64,000 bases of DNA from Rhynchosporium graminicola. Taxonomy: Eukaryota > Ascomycota > Leotiomycetes > Helotiales > Ploettnerulaceae. Under the pieces are notes generated by a model that saw only the letters and a list, made by a program, of their open reading frames with translations, made no database searches and was not told the origin of the DNA. Positions 1-10,896 of this stretch are shown here, in pieces. The translations under genes were made by a program, and so were the position numbers. Each line of letters opens with the position of its first letter. Position 1 is the stretch's first letter. Location of the stretch: NCBI GenBank assembly GCA_900074885.1, contig FJUW01000045.1, positions 186,001 to 250,000 on the forward strand, in the 5' to 3' direction.

Positions 1-1765
1 GTAATTAAATTCTTCATCGAGGGCGTTGAATCTCCAGCTTTGCTGGGGGGCCTGAAGGGGCAGACCCCCTCAGCGAGTCAGCAGACAATACTGATTGACG
101 TAGAGCGTATTGTACTCTACTTGGCTATAGTAATTATCGGGTGATTATGAATAATTGACTTAGTTCTCGGGCTCCTGCTAGTGGCTACACTAGCAACCAA
201 ATCTTCCTCAGAACTCAACAATCAAGTTCCATTCCGTGACCCATTTTTATCTAAGCGAGCCTTTTTTGACGAACAGCACTTACCTAAAAATCGTACTTAC
301 ATCTTCCAATTCAAGGAAGCCAACCCATCATGGAGCCCTATATAAGAGCTGATTCTGAAGCTTTGTATTCTCACTGATGTAGGCTGGGATGTTAGTAGCA
401 CCTAAAAAGCACATCTCGACCATAATCATGTGACCAACAAACGGTCAAACATACACCGAAGGAGAAGCCCAATAGAGAGATATGGGATCTATAAGGCAGA
501 CTTACAGAGCATATAGCCTAAAATCGTATGCCAGACGAACAGGAAGGATTTAAGTTCTGTCGAGGCAGGCAGAGCGCCTCCACTTCAACCAGCCTACAAT
601 AATTAGACTTTTCGACTGCCAGGTCTTGCGCTGCTGCTCATTTTCAACAGGGCTCCAAATTTGGATGCGACTGCTCATCTTGTGCCGCGTGATGGGACTT
701 CTTATGGAAGTTGATACTACTGCTGGACAGTTAGTTACGATCCAAGTATTAGCTGTATTTGGCACACACGTAACTTCAATGTTCGTGATGATAATATTAC
801 AGCTGCTATATTGGCCATGCCAACGAAGTGAGTTGACATCTCCAATTGGCCCAAGAAATCTCAGTTCGGGAAACTCGCCTTGCGAGTATCGAGCTTCAAC
901 TCATTCCTCGGGGAGCTCAAGTTCGATAAGATCTATGTATAAATTAACACGTCAAATGCGCTAATTTATGCCTTTGAATAACGCCTTACATCGAAACCAT
1001 ATAAATGTACCTACGATTCCCGAAAACGTGCAGCTCTAACATCTAGGCACGCAAGAGAACGTTCAGTATTTCAAGAAACTTCAACAGGTTTCCATTCTTG
1101 GAAAACTTGCGCGTGACGGTCAAAAATTGCTCGGTAGCAAGACATTTATCGACGACAACTACTGCACTAATATTGCAATATTTTAGCATTGCAGTCCAGA
1201 CTAACTTCAATCTCTACTTATATCCAAGTATCTCTCATGGAAGACAAGCTTCCTTCTTCATCAAGCACCCAAAAATAATACGATCGAACAACTCGTGAGC
1301 TAAGAAAAACATCAGCTTCTGCGCCAGAATCTCTTTGAGTTGTTCTGCACATCTAGCGGACTGTTCTCGAAGTTTCCAAAGGGAGGCTTAAGAAGTAGCT
1401 TATATATCCACTTAGTCTTCCTATAGTCATTTGGGAAAAGCTCAGATTAGTTAAACATGTTATTCACTCAGTATATTCTAGAATCAGAGCTTAAGTGGAA
1501 AAAAGCTACAGATCACTTTCATCTCTTTACAGATGCACTCTGGGCGACATAACAAGAAACTAGCGTCGGTAAATGGAAAGGGAATATTGGTAAGGTTTAA
1601 AAAGGGATTTCCCACGGTCATATGGTATAGTTAAAAATTGCCTAGATCACAACCCTAATTTAGATTATAGTGATAAGAAAATAATATCAACACCCCACTT
1701 AACAGCACCATACCTTACCCAGTTCCCTCCCCTTCCCATTCCATCCCTTCTATCCTTCACATTCG
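1..1765. other. gene-poor left edge
   Basis: No gene can be supported here. Open frames are short and interrupted. Around positions 660-830 on the plus strand one frame reads like protein, with a patch containing YYCWTVSYDPSIS and IWHTRNFNVRDDN, but an in-frame TGA precedes it and no splice sites rescue it convincingly. It could be a decayed fragment or chance. The remainder is AT-leaning and without visible repeats. Confidence 0.4.
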
Positions 1766-2041
1766 CTACCTATACTCAATATTCCAGAAAACCTTACACC
1801 CTCCCAGCATCTCTCGCACACTCCAATTCAATCCATGACTTTCACATCCCCTCGGCATCGGTGAAATAAGCAGCCGCTCTTGCTCAACAATCGATTGGGA
1901 ATTCCCATTACTCACTTGTGGGTGAATCATCCGCAAAAAGTATCTTGTAAGGCTGGATTGGATATTATACCCAGGCACAGAGTCTACGTTTACGAGATGC
2001 AGAAGTAGAAGTAGAAGTGGGAGGCATAGGCTGGCAGCCAT
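1766..2041 (-). CDS. possible small secreted protein (weak)
   Basis: A 91-codon ATG-initiated frame. It starts with a signal-peptide-like segment (MAAS, then a run of leucines to about residue 15, then a polar stretch beginning VNVDSVPG). The leucine run comes from a short trinucleotide repeat (plus-strand gaagta units near 2002-2016), so the hydrophobic start could be accidental. The mature part would be about 70 residues with two cysteines. No family is recognised, no intron is seen, and the neighbours give no support. It may simply be an ORF in intergenic DNA. Confidence 0.22.
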   Translation of the reverse strand: MAASLCLPLLLLLLHLVNVDSVPGYNIQSSLTRYFLRMIHPQVSNGNSQSIVEQERLLISPMPRGCESHGLNWSVREMLGGCKVFWNIEYR

Positions 2042-2470
2042 GATGAAACTGAAATTGGAAATCTACTGTGATATAGATAGAGTGGTCGTGAATGTATTAG
2101 AGTTCGTACTTAATCAAGTTCTAAAGATTAGGCTTGGTTAAGTATTCACCATAGATAGAAACGAGGTCTATTTCTTGACGAGAGAATAGCGCCTGGGCTC
2201 ATGATGAGGGATGGGCAGGATTGTGAACAAGAACCTGGGTTGCAATAGCTCGATTAGTTACCCAGATATGACATGGGTACTTTACGAGAAAATCTACGTA
2301 GAGTAGAAAGGGAAAGAGTGGAGGGTTTACGAGTTTAGCCGTGTTCCAAGTAGCACATTTATTCTTATTGCAGATCGGTTCCGTTTTCATTCCTCATTTG
2401 CAATCCTCATTGCAAAATTTCCTTCTATCCAGTTTCCATCCCATTTCTCATGGCGTAGGCTCGAGACAGA
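2042..2470. other. intergenic, 3' flank of the M16 peptidase gene
   Basis: Presumably the 3' untranslated region and terminator of the leftward-transcribed peptidase gene. No conserved frame or repeat is visible. Short ORFs here run into the acidic-tail codons of the peptidase on the opposite strand and are shadows. Confidence 0.4.
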
Positions 2471-5400
2471 TCAGACTTCTTCCTTCTCATCGCTTTCCTC
2501 ACTATCACCATCTTCGTCATCTGCTTCCTCGTCATCCTCGACATCTTCGTTTAGATCCTCGTCCTCATCGGCTTCGAGACCATAGCTTTCCTTGAATTGC
2601 GACAGTGGCTGGACCTGGGTCTTGAAGCCAGACGATGTGAAACCTTTGACAATGCCCTAGAGACTGGATGTTAGTAAGTTGCTCACACATACACGGAATA
2701 AATGAACGTGGGAAAAGGTTAATCAGGGAATACGAGAGTTGAGGGGGACATGAGGGATGGAAGGTAAGAGGGACGAGACAAGTAGGAGATATGACATGAG
2801 ACGACGAGTTAGCATACCTCCTCCATGACCGGCGCACAAGTGACCGCCACATTCGCCTTCCCCGGCGTAAACGCCGGCAAAAGCACATCTCGCATGACAG
2901 CCTGAATCTCCGGAACAGTAATATTCCGTACCGCCTTCAGAATCTTTGCATCATATCCATCTTCCAAATTCCTAATCACGCTATTAACAAAGTGGAATTG
3001 TCCAGCGGCCGCCATAGTAGTTTGCTCATCAACGAGATTTGCAACGATTCCACTGATGGCGCCTTCGAGAGCGGCTTGTTCAAACTTTGCCGTGCCGTCG
3101 ATATAAGATTCAAGAATAGCCTTGCCGGCAACGAAGGCACGATAGGCGTCTGGGGAGCGGTATACGGAGAATTGTATGAAGCCTCCGTCCGGATCGCGCT
3201 TGAACCAGGAACCGTAAGCCAGACCTTTGCCACGAATGGCGGTCCAGAGGGGTCCTTCGACTGCTTCAAGGAAGGAAATTGCTACCATCAAGCCTGGGAG
3301 GATAGGTTCTTCGGGAGAGGTAGGCCCATTAGCGGTCGAGATGCAGAATGACGAGTCGATGGTGGCCATGGGAATTATGACAGCACCGTAGTTTCCTGGG
3401 TTGAGACCATCGGGGCTGAGGCGCTCGGAAAGTTTAACAAAGGGAAGGAGGGGTTGGGTGATGTCGAGGGAGGCGATGAGAGGTCTCCAGGCGTCGACTG
3501 GGTTTGGGAGATTCTCAACGTTGGCGATTACTAGAGCGCGCATGTTGTTGAATGTAAAGAGGGATTTGCGAAGGGCTTCTAGAGAAGCGAGAACGGTTTC
3601 TGGTTCTTTGGCAAGAAGCTTCTTCAGTCTCTTCATGTAAACAGCTTTGACAAGTGTGTTGCGAGACTTGACGCTGGAGTTTTTATCGAGGTGAATCATT
3701 GAGTCGATGGCATACAGCATGCTGTTTCCGTTCCGTTTTGCCTCCGGAATGTCTGCCAGAATTTTGGCCATACCAGCGTTGAGTCTGACTGGATCGAAGA
3801 TGCTGTCGAACATCATAGTCCGGATCCACTTGATAGCGGTTTCGTACTTTTCGGGTTCAATTTGGAACTGAATGACCAGACCTTCAGCATCATTGATCCG
3901 ACCAGCACCGGCCATAGAGTAACTGATGGTATCTTGCTCCAACTTTGTGACAACCTCCTCAAATTCCACACGTTTCCCATCTTGCATAATTGGGGTATTG
4001 AAGAAATTATCCATGAAGAGTGGAAGGAGAGGACGATGCTCTGTTGCAACTTGAGATGTACCAAGAAGTAATGTCAAGTTGACAAAGTTCGATTCAACAT
4101 GCTCAAATTGGATGAAGATTGGGAGATCAGAATTGGCTCTATCGATGACTTTTTGAGCCTTGTTTTCTGGCGCACCTAAACTCTTGGCGAGTCCTGATCG
4201 TGCACATGTCGTCTCAATGAAATGAATTGAATCGACACCTGGAACCGGCCATTTCGACAGGACGGAAGGAGGGATTTCGACATCGTTCTTTTCAATAGCA
4301 AGTTTGAGCTTCTCGGCCAGAGCTTTCAGTCCTTCCGGACCGAGCTTCTCTTTTTGCTCTGCGACTCTGGTTTCCTCGTTGCTCTTGATACGATCAGCCA
4401 TGGCCTTGGAGGGTTTGCCAAGAAGTGATATATGAGGAGCATCCGAAATCCACTTTTTGAGGAAATCTCGCCATTCTCCTTCTGTCCACTTCTCGAGTTT
4501 GTCATACTCCGACACAGTGCCAAATTCCTTCAATGTGGAGCCGTCTCTTTCACCAAAGAGGAAATCGTTGATGACACCAGTAGCATAGAAACTAGATGAG
4601 CTCTCAGCCTGGAACTTTACCTGTCTGCGCTCACGATTGATACAATCCAGCATGTAGCCCATATCAAGAGGCTTAGATGCAACCTCTTTGAGCAGTTCAA
4701 ATAGGCGTTTTTCGACGAACTCAAGTTTCTCTGTCAATACTCCGCTTGGCTGGAGCCAGATCACAGTATTGGGCCTAGCATCCCAGTAGTAGCCAATACT
4801 ACTGGCTAGCTCCTCCTTTTCGACCATGACGTTCTCTAAAACTGATATCGAGGACCCAGCCAAGTAGGTGAGGAGGACATTTAGAGCTGCGGTCAAGACG
4901 GCATCGTTACAGTTTGGACCAAACATTGCGACTGTAATTTCGCCTGTAGACTCATCTTCCTCGGGGAATTCCACCGTCTCAACGATTGTCTTCTGGATAG
5001 CTGGCGGCTGTGCAGATTCAATCCATGGGCTGAGAAGAATTAGAGATATCTAGGGAATGGGCTGAGTACTCACCGCTTGAAAGGCGCTGATGGTGGAGGA
5101 ATTGAGTCGATGATACCTTCTTCGAAGTCGTCTAGAATTTGAAGAAGCTCAACCTTATTGACCTCACCTACGAGGACCAAGCATAGGTTCTTCGGCTGGT
5201 ACATCTCCTTGTGAAATTCACGGATACGCTCAGGAGTCAAGACCCTCAGGTTTTCCATTAATCCGCCAGTCTCATACCGGAAGCCAACATTTTCGGGGTA
5301 GAGTAATCTTCTGGCTCTAATATCGATAATTTCCGGTCCGTTGTTCTGGACACCTTGCATCTCAGAGTACACTACTCCAGCATCGTTGCCCTCACCATCA

Positions 5401-5831
5401 ATGTGCCACACTTCGGTGTAACATCCCTCGTCGGTTAGAGTTGGAAGAATCACGTGTTCAAGGTAGACTGGTAGGATTTGAGCAAAACCTTCCCATCCGG
5501 CAGTATCTAAGGTATAGGCGGTATGGTCAGTTGCGGTCCAGGCATTGGTGTTCGAATAAGATCTTGAAGCAAGTTTATCAAGGAGACCCTTGTATTGGTA
5601 GCTCCTGGAACCCATAAAGACAAGATGTTCCAGAGTGTGGGGTGATCCAGAGTCGTCGAAGATTTCGGTGGCGAGAGTAAAGTATCCTCGAACCTTTGGA
5701 CCTTGTTGATTGCAGACTACCACACTCATACCAGTTTGTTCGGAAACATACTGAGAGATCGAGACAGGTGCATAGTCTGTGTCGAAGTTTTGGATGGTAC
5801 GAAAACGAGGTTTCTTGGTTTCGCTTGGCAT
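2471..5831 (-). CDS. M16 family zinc metallopeptidase (insulinase/presequence-protease-like)
   Basis: Three exons join in frame: 5831-5074, 5029-2818 and 2656-2471, giving 1051 residues. The introns have GTGAGT and GTATGC donors, CAG and TAG acceptors, and an ACTAAC branch site in the second. Residues 65-69 are HTLEH, the inverted zinc motif HxxEH of M16 peptidases, with the likely third ligand in VVYSEMQG (Glu157). Length and the four-lobed M16C layout fit the fungal homologues of yeast YOL098C rather than the mitochondrial Cym1 proteins. No clear mitochondrial presequence is seen (MPSETKKPRF start), so a cytosolic role in peptide degradation is likely but inferred. The last exon encodes a strongly acidic Asp/Glu tail of about 35 residues, which may be a regulatory or localisation tail. 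The start is the first ATG, with no upstream in-frame alternative. Confidence 0.9.
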
Positions 5832-6191
5832 TTTGAAGGATGCGAGAGGTAGAGAGATGTGTGATGTAGGAAAAAGTGTTGAGTTTCCACTCCTAGGCGG
5901 ACATCAGCAATATGTATGTGGAATCTCGATCGCATTGAACGTGCGGTATAAAGAGAAGAAGTGGAAAGCAAAGAAGATAAGACATTTATAGCCAGAAAGA
6001 TCTCCCGGACCTACAAAGAAAGAGAGACGTTGTGATGCCCGAACTTTCGAGTGGTAAAGTCTTGATTCCCATTTTGGTGGTCGTGTACCTACCTACCTAT
6101 GATTGGGCCATCACGCCTGGAGGGGGAACTTTTACAAGCAAGGGCGCAAGGGCAGGTTGCTATCACGTGACACTTGCCAGAAGCTCATCAG

Positions 6192-6356
6192 TCATTTGCC
6201 TAAGTTTGGGGCAATCGAAATGTGTAACATGAGTCCAGAAGATCTGTTGGCATACCAGTCATGATCTTTGAGCCAGTATAGCACGAAGGCAAGGAGTGGT
6301 ATTACCACGCCGACGACCGCGAGTCTGCCACCTGATGCAAACGAGTACCCCGCCAT
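6192..6356 (-). CDS. probable small single-span membrane protein
   Basis: From the ATG at 6356 the frame reads MAGYSFASGGRLAVVGVV followed by a hydrophobic span ending in FVLYWLKDHDW, a single transmembrane helix. Read straight through it stops at 6192 (54 aa). A GTATGC donor at 6255 and a TTAG acceptor at 6200 would give an alternative 45-residue protein ending at 6163. Upstream, 6481-6557 is a second protein-like stretch (FARKAAGAISQAAQYKQR) that joins in frame through a GTATGT donor at 6480 and a CAG acceptor before 6347. It looks like part of a mitochondrial-type basic N-terminus, but I cannot find its ATG. It may instead be a 5' leader exon. I do not recognise the family; a small respiratory-chain or ATP-synthase accessory subunit is one possibility. 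Confidence 0.4.
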   Translation of the reverse strand: MAGYSFASGGRLAVVGVVIPLLAFVLYWLKDHDWYANRSSGLMLHISIAPNLGK

Positions 6357-6559
6357 TCTGGCCCCCAACATATATCAAGTGAAGAGTAGGATGGTGATGT
6401 CGAGCACGATCTTGATGATGATATGATAATAATAAAAGAATCGAAGCAGGATCTCGGACAAGTGAAGCTTGTAAACATACCTTTGCTTGTATTGTGCTGC
6501 TTGAGAAATGGCGCCTGCAGCCTTGCGCGCGAATGTAAGGCGAGGTGACAGCTTGAGAT

Positions 6560-7107
6560 AGTGTCAGTGCGGCAATGAGTACTGATTTGACAAGCGGAAA
6601 ACGCAGAGCTGGTTGCGAATATATATTCAGATGAGACGAGATGCCAATGCCATGATCTTGTAATAGGGTATAGGATGGAATTGAGGATGGAAGATGGAAG
6701 AGAAGGCAAGATATGGGCACAATCAGGAACAATATCAAGCCTTCCTCCCTTGTGTGGAGGAAAGAGCTGTGGCGGGCAAGAATGCAATATGATTGGTGAA
6801 ACGCCGCATGCGGGTCGCTTGCCGCCTGTCAGCCACTGTCTGGCGCCAACAAGCGCTCCCGGGCGTTTAGGCCCGCGTCATGGCTTGGCTCTGGTAGTCC
6901 AAAAACGAGATCCAGGGAAGCTTGCCTAGGTAGTGTTGAGTAGGTAAGCTCTATTAAGAATGAATCTTACTATGCCTCACCTAACAGCACTTCCCTTGCG
7001 TATCCTCTGCCCGAGAATGTGATCGTGCAGAATGGTTCTACCACTTCACGAATACCACGCACTGTACCGTCTCATCTGTATACAGTTTCCTACAACAACT
7101 GGCCAAC
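6560..7107. promoter_or_regulatory. shared upstream region between the small membrane protein and the ZW10-like gene
   Basis: A divergent intergenic region. The leftward small gene and the rightward ZW10-like gene would both be driven from here. There are GC-rich patches around 6780-6860 and pyrimidine-rich DNA before the ZW10 ATG. I see no unambiguous TATA box. Confidence 0.35.
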
Positions 7108-10100
7108 ATGTCCTCTCCTACCCAGGCAGCTGATCTGGGGCAAGTGCTGGTAGATTTCTCTGCCAATGGCGCTTTTCCAGAGGAAGAAGAAGTTTCTGCT
7201 GCTTATGTGAACTCTCCTATGGTTTCTGCAGCTCTGGTAGTTCTGCAAGATGCCAAAGTAGCGTTGGAGGTTCGTCATCCCATCTCTCTCTTCTCCTTTG
7301 AAAGCTGGGAATCTAACTCTTGCAGAACGAGGTCCGCGAAATAAGCCGAGAAACAGCCCCCGACGTCGACCTCTGGATCAAGCATGCGAAATCCATACAA
7401 CATGACATCAATCAATCTCGACAGCTTGCCAGCAGTATTGTGCGACAAGCAGAAGCCGACGAGGAGAGGAAAGAGGTGCTAGTGGAGAAGGAAACCTACG
7501 CGAACTTTCTCGAAAAGGAGGTGTCTTTTGATAACCAACTCATATCCGTGCTGCAGTCTTTGCAGGGCGTCAACGAGAAATTGACAGCAGTGGAGGGATG
7601 CGCCCATGAGGCACGACTGGTAGAGAGGTTGCACATGCTTGAAGGTAGGCAGGTCTTCAGCTTGCATCGAGTGAGCTCAGGCTGACAGTTCTAGCTGCAT
7701 TCAACGCACTTAATGGAGTCAAACTTGAGAAGACTTCACGGGCGATGCGGCTGTTGGATACCAGATGTTTTGCAATACGCGCTTCCTTACAAGAAGAGCT
7801 GTTTACAATATGGAAGGCACTTATCATTGTCGATCAGGAAGTTTCTACTATCACTATACGTCGAGAATTGCCAGGTAGCTTACCAACTCGTCTTGCCATA
7901 CATTTCTGACTGACTGTGTAGGGAGTACAACGAGTATTGTGGATGCGATGATCGCGCTGCAATCTTTCCATCAGCTCGACGTTGCCGCAAAAAAGCTATG
8001 GGACGACCTCGATGATGTGATTTTCAGACCTCGCACAAATCTTCGAGCCGGGGATATACCAAGTGTTCACGTCCAAGGGGCAAGGACTCACGCTTAGTTT
8101 TCATGAACGATGTACTAACGTGGATAGAATTCATTATCACTGGGCGCTGGCCTTGCCGACAACACTATCAAGTCCTTGTTCGTTGATCTTCAGACAACCA
8201 TCAAATTCCTCCATCAAAACATTCCCGCCGAGCTTACACAGCCGTTGGCAAAGCATATGATGCCCATAATCTCCGCTCGGGTCATTGAGACATGGCTTGA
8301 TGCCGCGGTGCCCGCTTCTCTAGAAGATATGGTTGATTACCAGAAGGCTTTGGCATTAGTAGGCGATTTTGCTGCATGGCTTGATACTGTGAACTGGCCA
8401 GGCGCAGAAGGTTTTCATGATTGGGTTTCGAATGCGTCAAGGATCTGGCTCGCCAAGAGGCGAGAGACGGCTTTGGACTGGACTCGGAATCAGCTCTCTC
8501 TGGGTATGTTGCCATCTTGCGTACTTTGGAACTCTGCTAAAACCACCAAGGCACCGGAAGTCCACAAATTGCCGAGAGGATTGAGACACGAATGCTTGCT
8601 AAAGAGGAGGCTGACAACACTGCCGCTACTGGTACTGCCGTAAGTCATCTTTTTCACTAGGTCTCCTTATGCTCAACTCTCCTCCCACTCATCTATCCCA
8701 GATCCTGTTGCGGTTTTTCTATGCTGACATAAATCTAGGCAACACATGACTGGGACGATGCTTGGAGTGACGGCGGAGAGGAGACCACTGACGATAGTGT
8801 CGCGGAACTTCAAGTCGAGAGCCGACATAGGGCATCTTTGGAAGAGGAACGCCGTGCTTCAGAGGTATGTCCATTGAATCCTTTCCCTTTGATACTAAGA
8901 TGAAATAGCTGTTATTACCAGCCTTGAGCACAGCGCTTTTGATTGATGATATAGAACTGACTGTCATAGGTGTTCTCTCCGATTCCTACGCCCGACGAAG
9001 ACCAGACAGACGACGCGGCGGATGCTTGGGGCTGGGGTGACGATTATGTGCCCGATGCCGATGCGTCAGCTGGTGCCTCGCCCACTCAGCCCAAGCCTGG
9101 CTCACGGCGTCCCTCTGTACAGCAAAACATAGCACCAACATGTGAAGTGACCTTGTCCGAGAAATACTGGACTTCCTCATTCCCACGCACTGTCTATGGC
9201 ATGATCGAGCGCGTCTATGCAGATGGCGCCACCTTAACACGACCAGAGTGAGTTCCATTGATAATTCCCAGTTTAACATGCTCACTGGTTCAGGAACGAA
9301 CACATACCCGTAACACCTGCAGCACCGAGCCTGTTCGGACTTCCTACTCTAATTCTAGCACTGTACAGAGCCATCTCTCCATCCTACTATTCCCTCGAAC
9401 CAGGTGGAAACATGTATCTCTACAACGACGCCATGTGGCTCTCTGAACGTCTCAAACAGTTTACACGCGAATGGCAGAATGGCGAGGTTATCCCGGAACG
9501 GGCATATAATCTTGTTCGACTAGATCCAGAGATCAAAGTACTGGTCAGTTTTGGGAAACGAGCTTATACGAGTGAACTCAACGCACAGCGTACTGTTATC
9601 AATGACTTGCTCGGCGGTAAGTTTAATCTTCTTGTCTTTCTTTCCTGTCTTCCATTTATGTTTAAAATAGACTGACCAAATAAAATTGTACAGGTGCACA
9701 AAACTTCTTCCAGCCCGAATACTCCATGTCTAACGAGCTTCTCTCTACCATCAGAATCGTTATCAAACACATCCGCACCACGGCAACCCTGTGGTATAAA
9801 ATTCTCCCATACTCAGCCTGGGCATCAGCAACCGGCTCGCTCGTCAATGCTGTGGCTACGAAACTAATCAGTGATGTGTTTGACCTGACAGATATATCTG
9901 TTGACGAAGCAGAACGTACAGCCACTGTCTTATCACACGTCGAAACTCTCGACGACCTCTTTTTACCTAAGCACAATCCCGCAAATGCTAACTCACATAA
10001 TGGCACTTTACGCTCACGCTCATATTCAACCATAGAACTCGACTTAAGCGATAGAGGAGGCGGAGGAGAAGATGGAGAAGTTCCACTCACGTCCCAATTC

Positions 10101-10307
10101 GCAGATAAATGGATGAAGATGAAATTTCTGAGCGAAGTTCTCCAGAGTAATTTGAAAGATGTCAGATTCCTGTGGTTTGAGAGTGATTTAAGTCTTTATT
10201 TCACGGTTGATGAGGTTGTGGAGTTGGTGGGGTTGAGCTTCGAGAGGAATTTGGCGGTAAGAGGGCTTTTGAAGGACATTAGGGAGAATCCCTATCCGAG
10301 AGGCTAA
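7108..10307 (+). CDS. ZW10/Dsl1-type vesicle tethering (kinetochore protein ZW10-like)
   Basis: Ten exons join in frame to 874 residues: 7108-7269, 7326-7644, 7695-7874, 7922-8079, 8128-8503, 8551-8639, 8739-8864, 8970-9247, 9294-9616 and 9694-10307. The N-terminal third is helical. The C-terminal half matches the fungal ZW10 family, including the segment with EPGGNMYLYNDAMWLSERL and the block AQNFFQPEYSMSNELLSTI. ZW10/Dsl1 proteins act in the Dsl1/NRZ tether that captures Golgi-derived COPI vesicles at the ER; the animal orthologue also serves at kinetochores. An acidic, low-complexity insert (roughly residues 440-500, DDAWSDGGEE and DAWGWGDDYVPDADA) separates the halves. The fourth intron appears to be GC-AG (8080-8127), and the fifth uses an AAG acceptor. 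The start is the first ATG after a pyrimidine-rich leader. Confidence 0.88.
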
Positions 10308-10865
10308 GTTGGCATGGGGAAAAGGATGGAGGGGAGGGGCCGGCTGCTGCTTTTGGACTGTATGAATAACATAGTATAGTCGCAATCTTGGAAATGGAAT
10401 AAAAAGCCAGAAGCCTTATTTTATTCGGAGCTCAGATGTGGTTCTGTACTGAATCGCTGGCAAATTGCTCTTCCTCTTGCTGTGTTAATTTATCAATGTG
10501 AATAACTGCCGGTACTTACGATATTCAATTATCGGTCATCGTATCGCAGAACAACTATAACCAGATACATACTATACTGGCCTTTATCCCACTTCAAGAC
10601 CTCGAAAGCTGCGTCTCAGAAGAGAGCACACTAGTCGCCTGGAGACCTAACATCCATGACGACTTACCGGCCAGCTTAGCTAGCCGGCTACACTGCCAGA
10701 AAATATCCGACCAGCATAAGATTTTCGCGCAGCACCAAACTCCTCGTGTTTTCAAATGTTGTTTTTGGCAGAAGGGGTGTGCAATAGAATCGTGTATGGC
10801 TTGCTGAGGCATGTGACACGGTTAGCTGGAGGGGATTTTGAGGGGATTTTGCTGTGGGGGTTTTC

Positions 10866-10896
<31 letters not shown>

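Noticed and set aside
2992..3351. 119-codon plus-strand ORF within the M16 gene
   Set aside because: Antisense to a confidently assigned exon.
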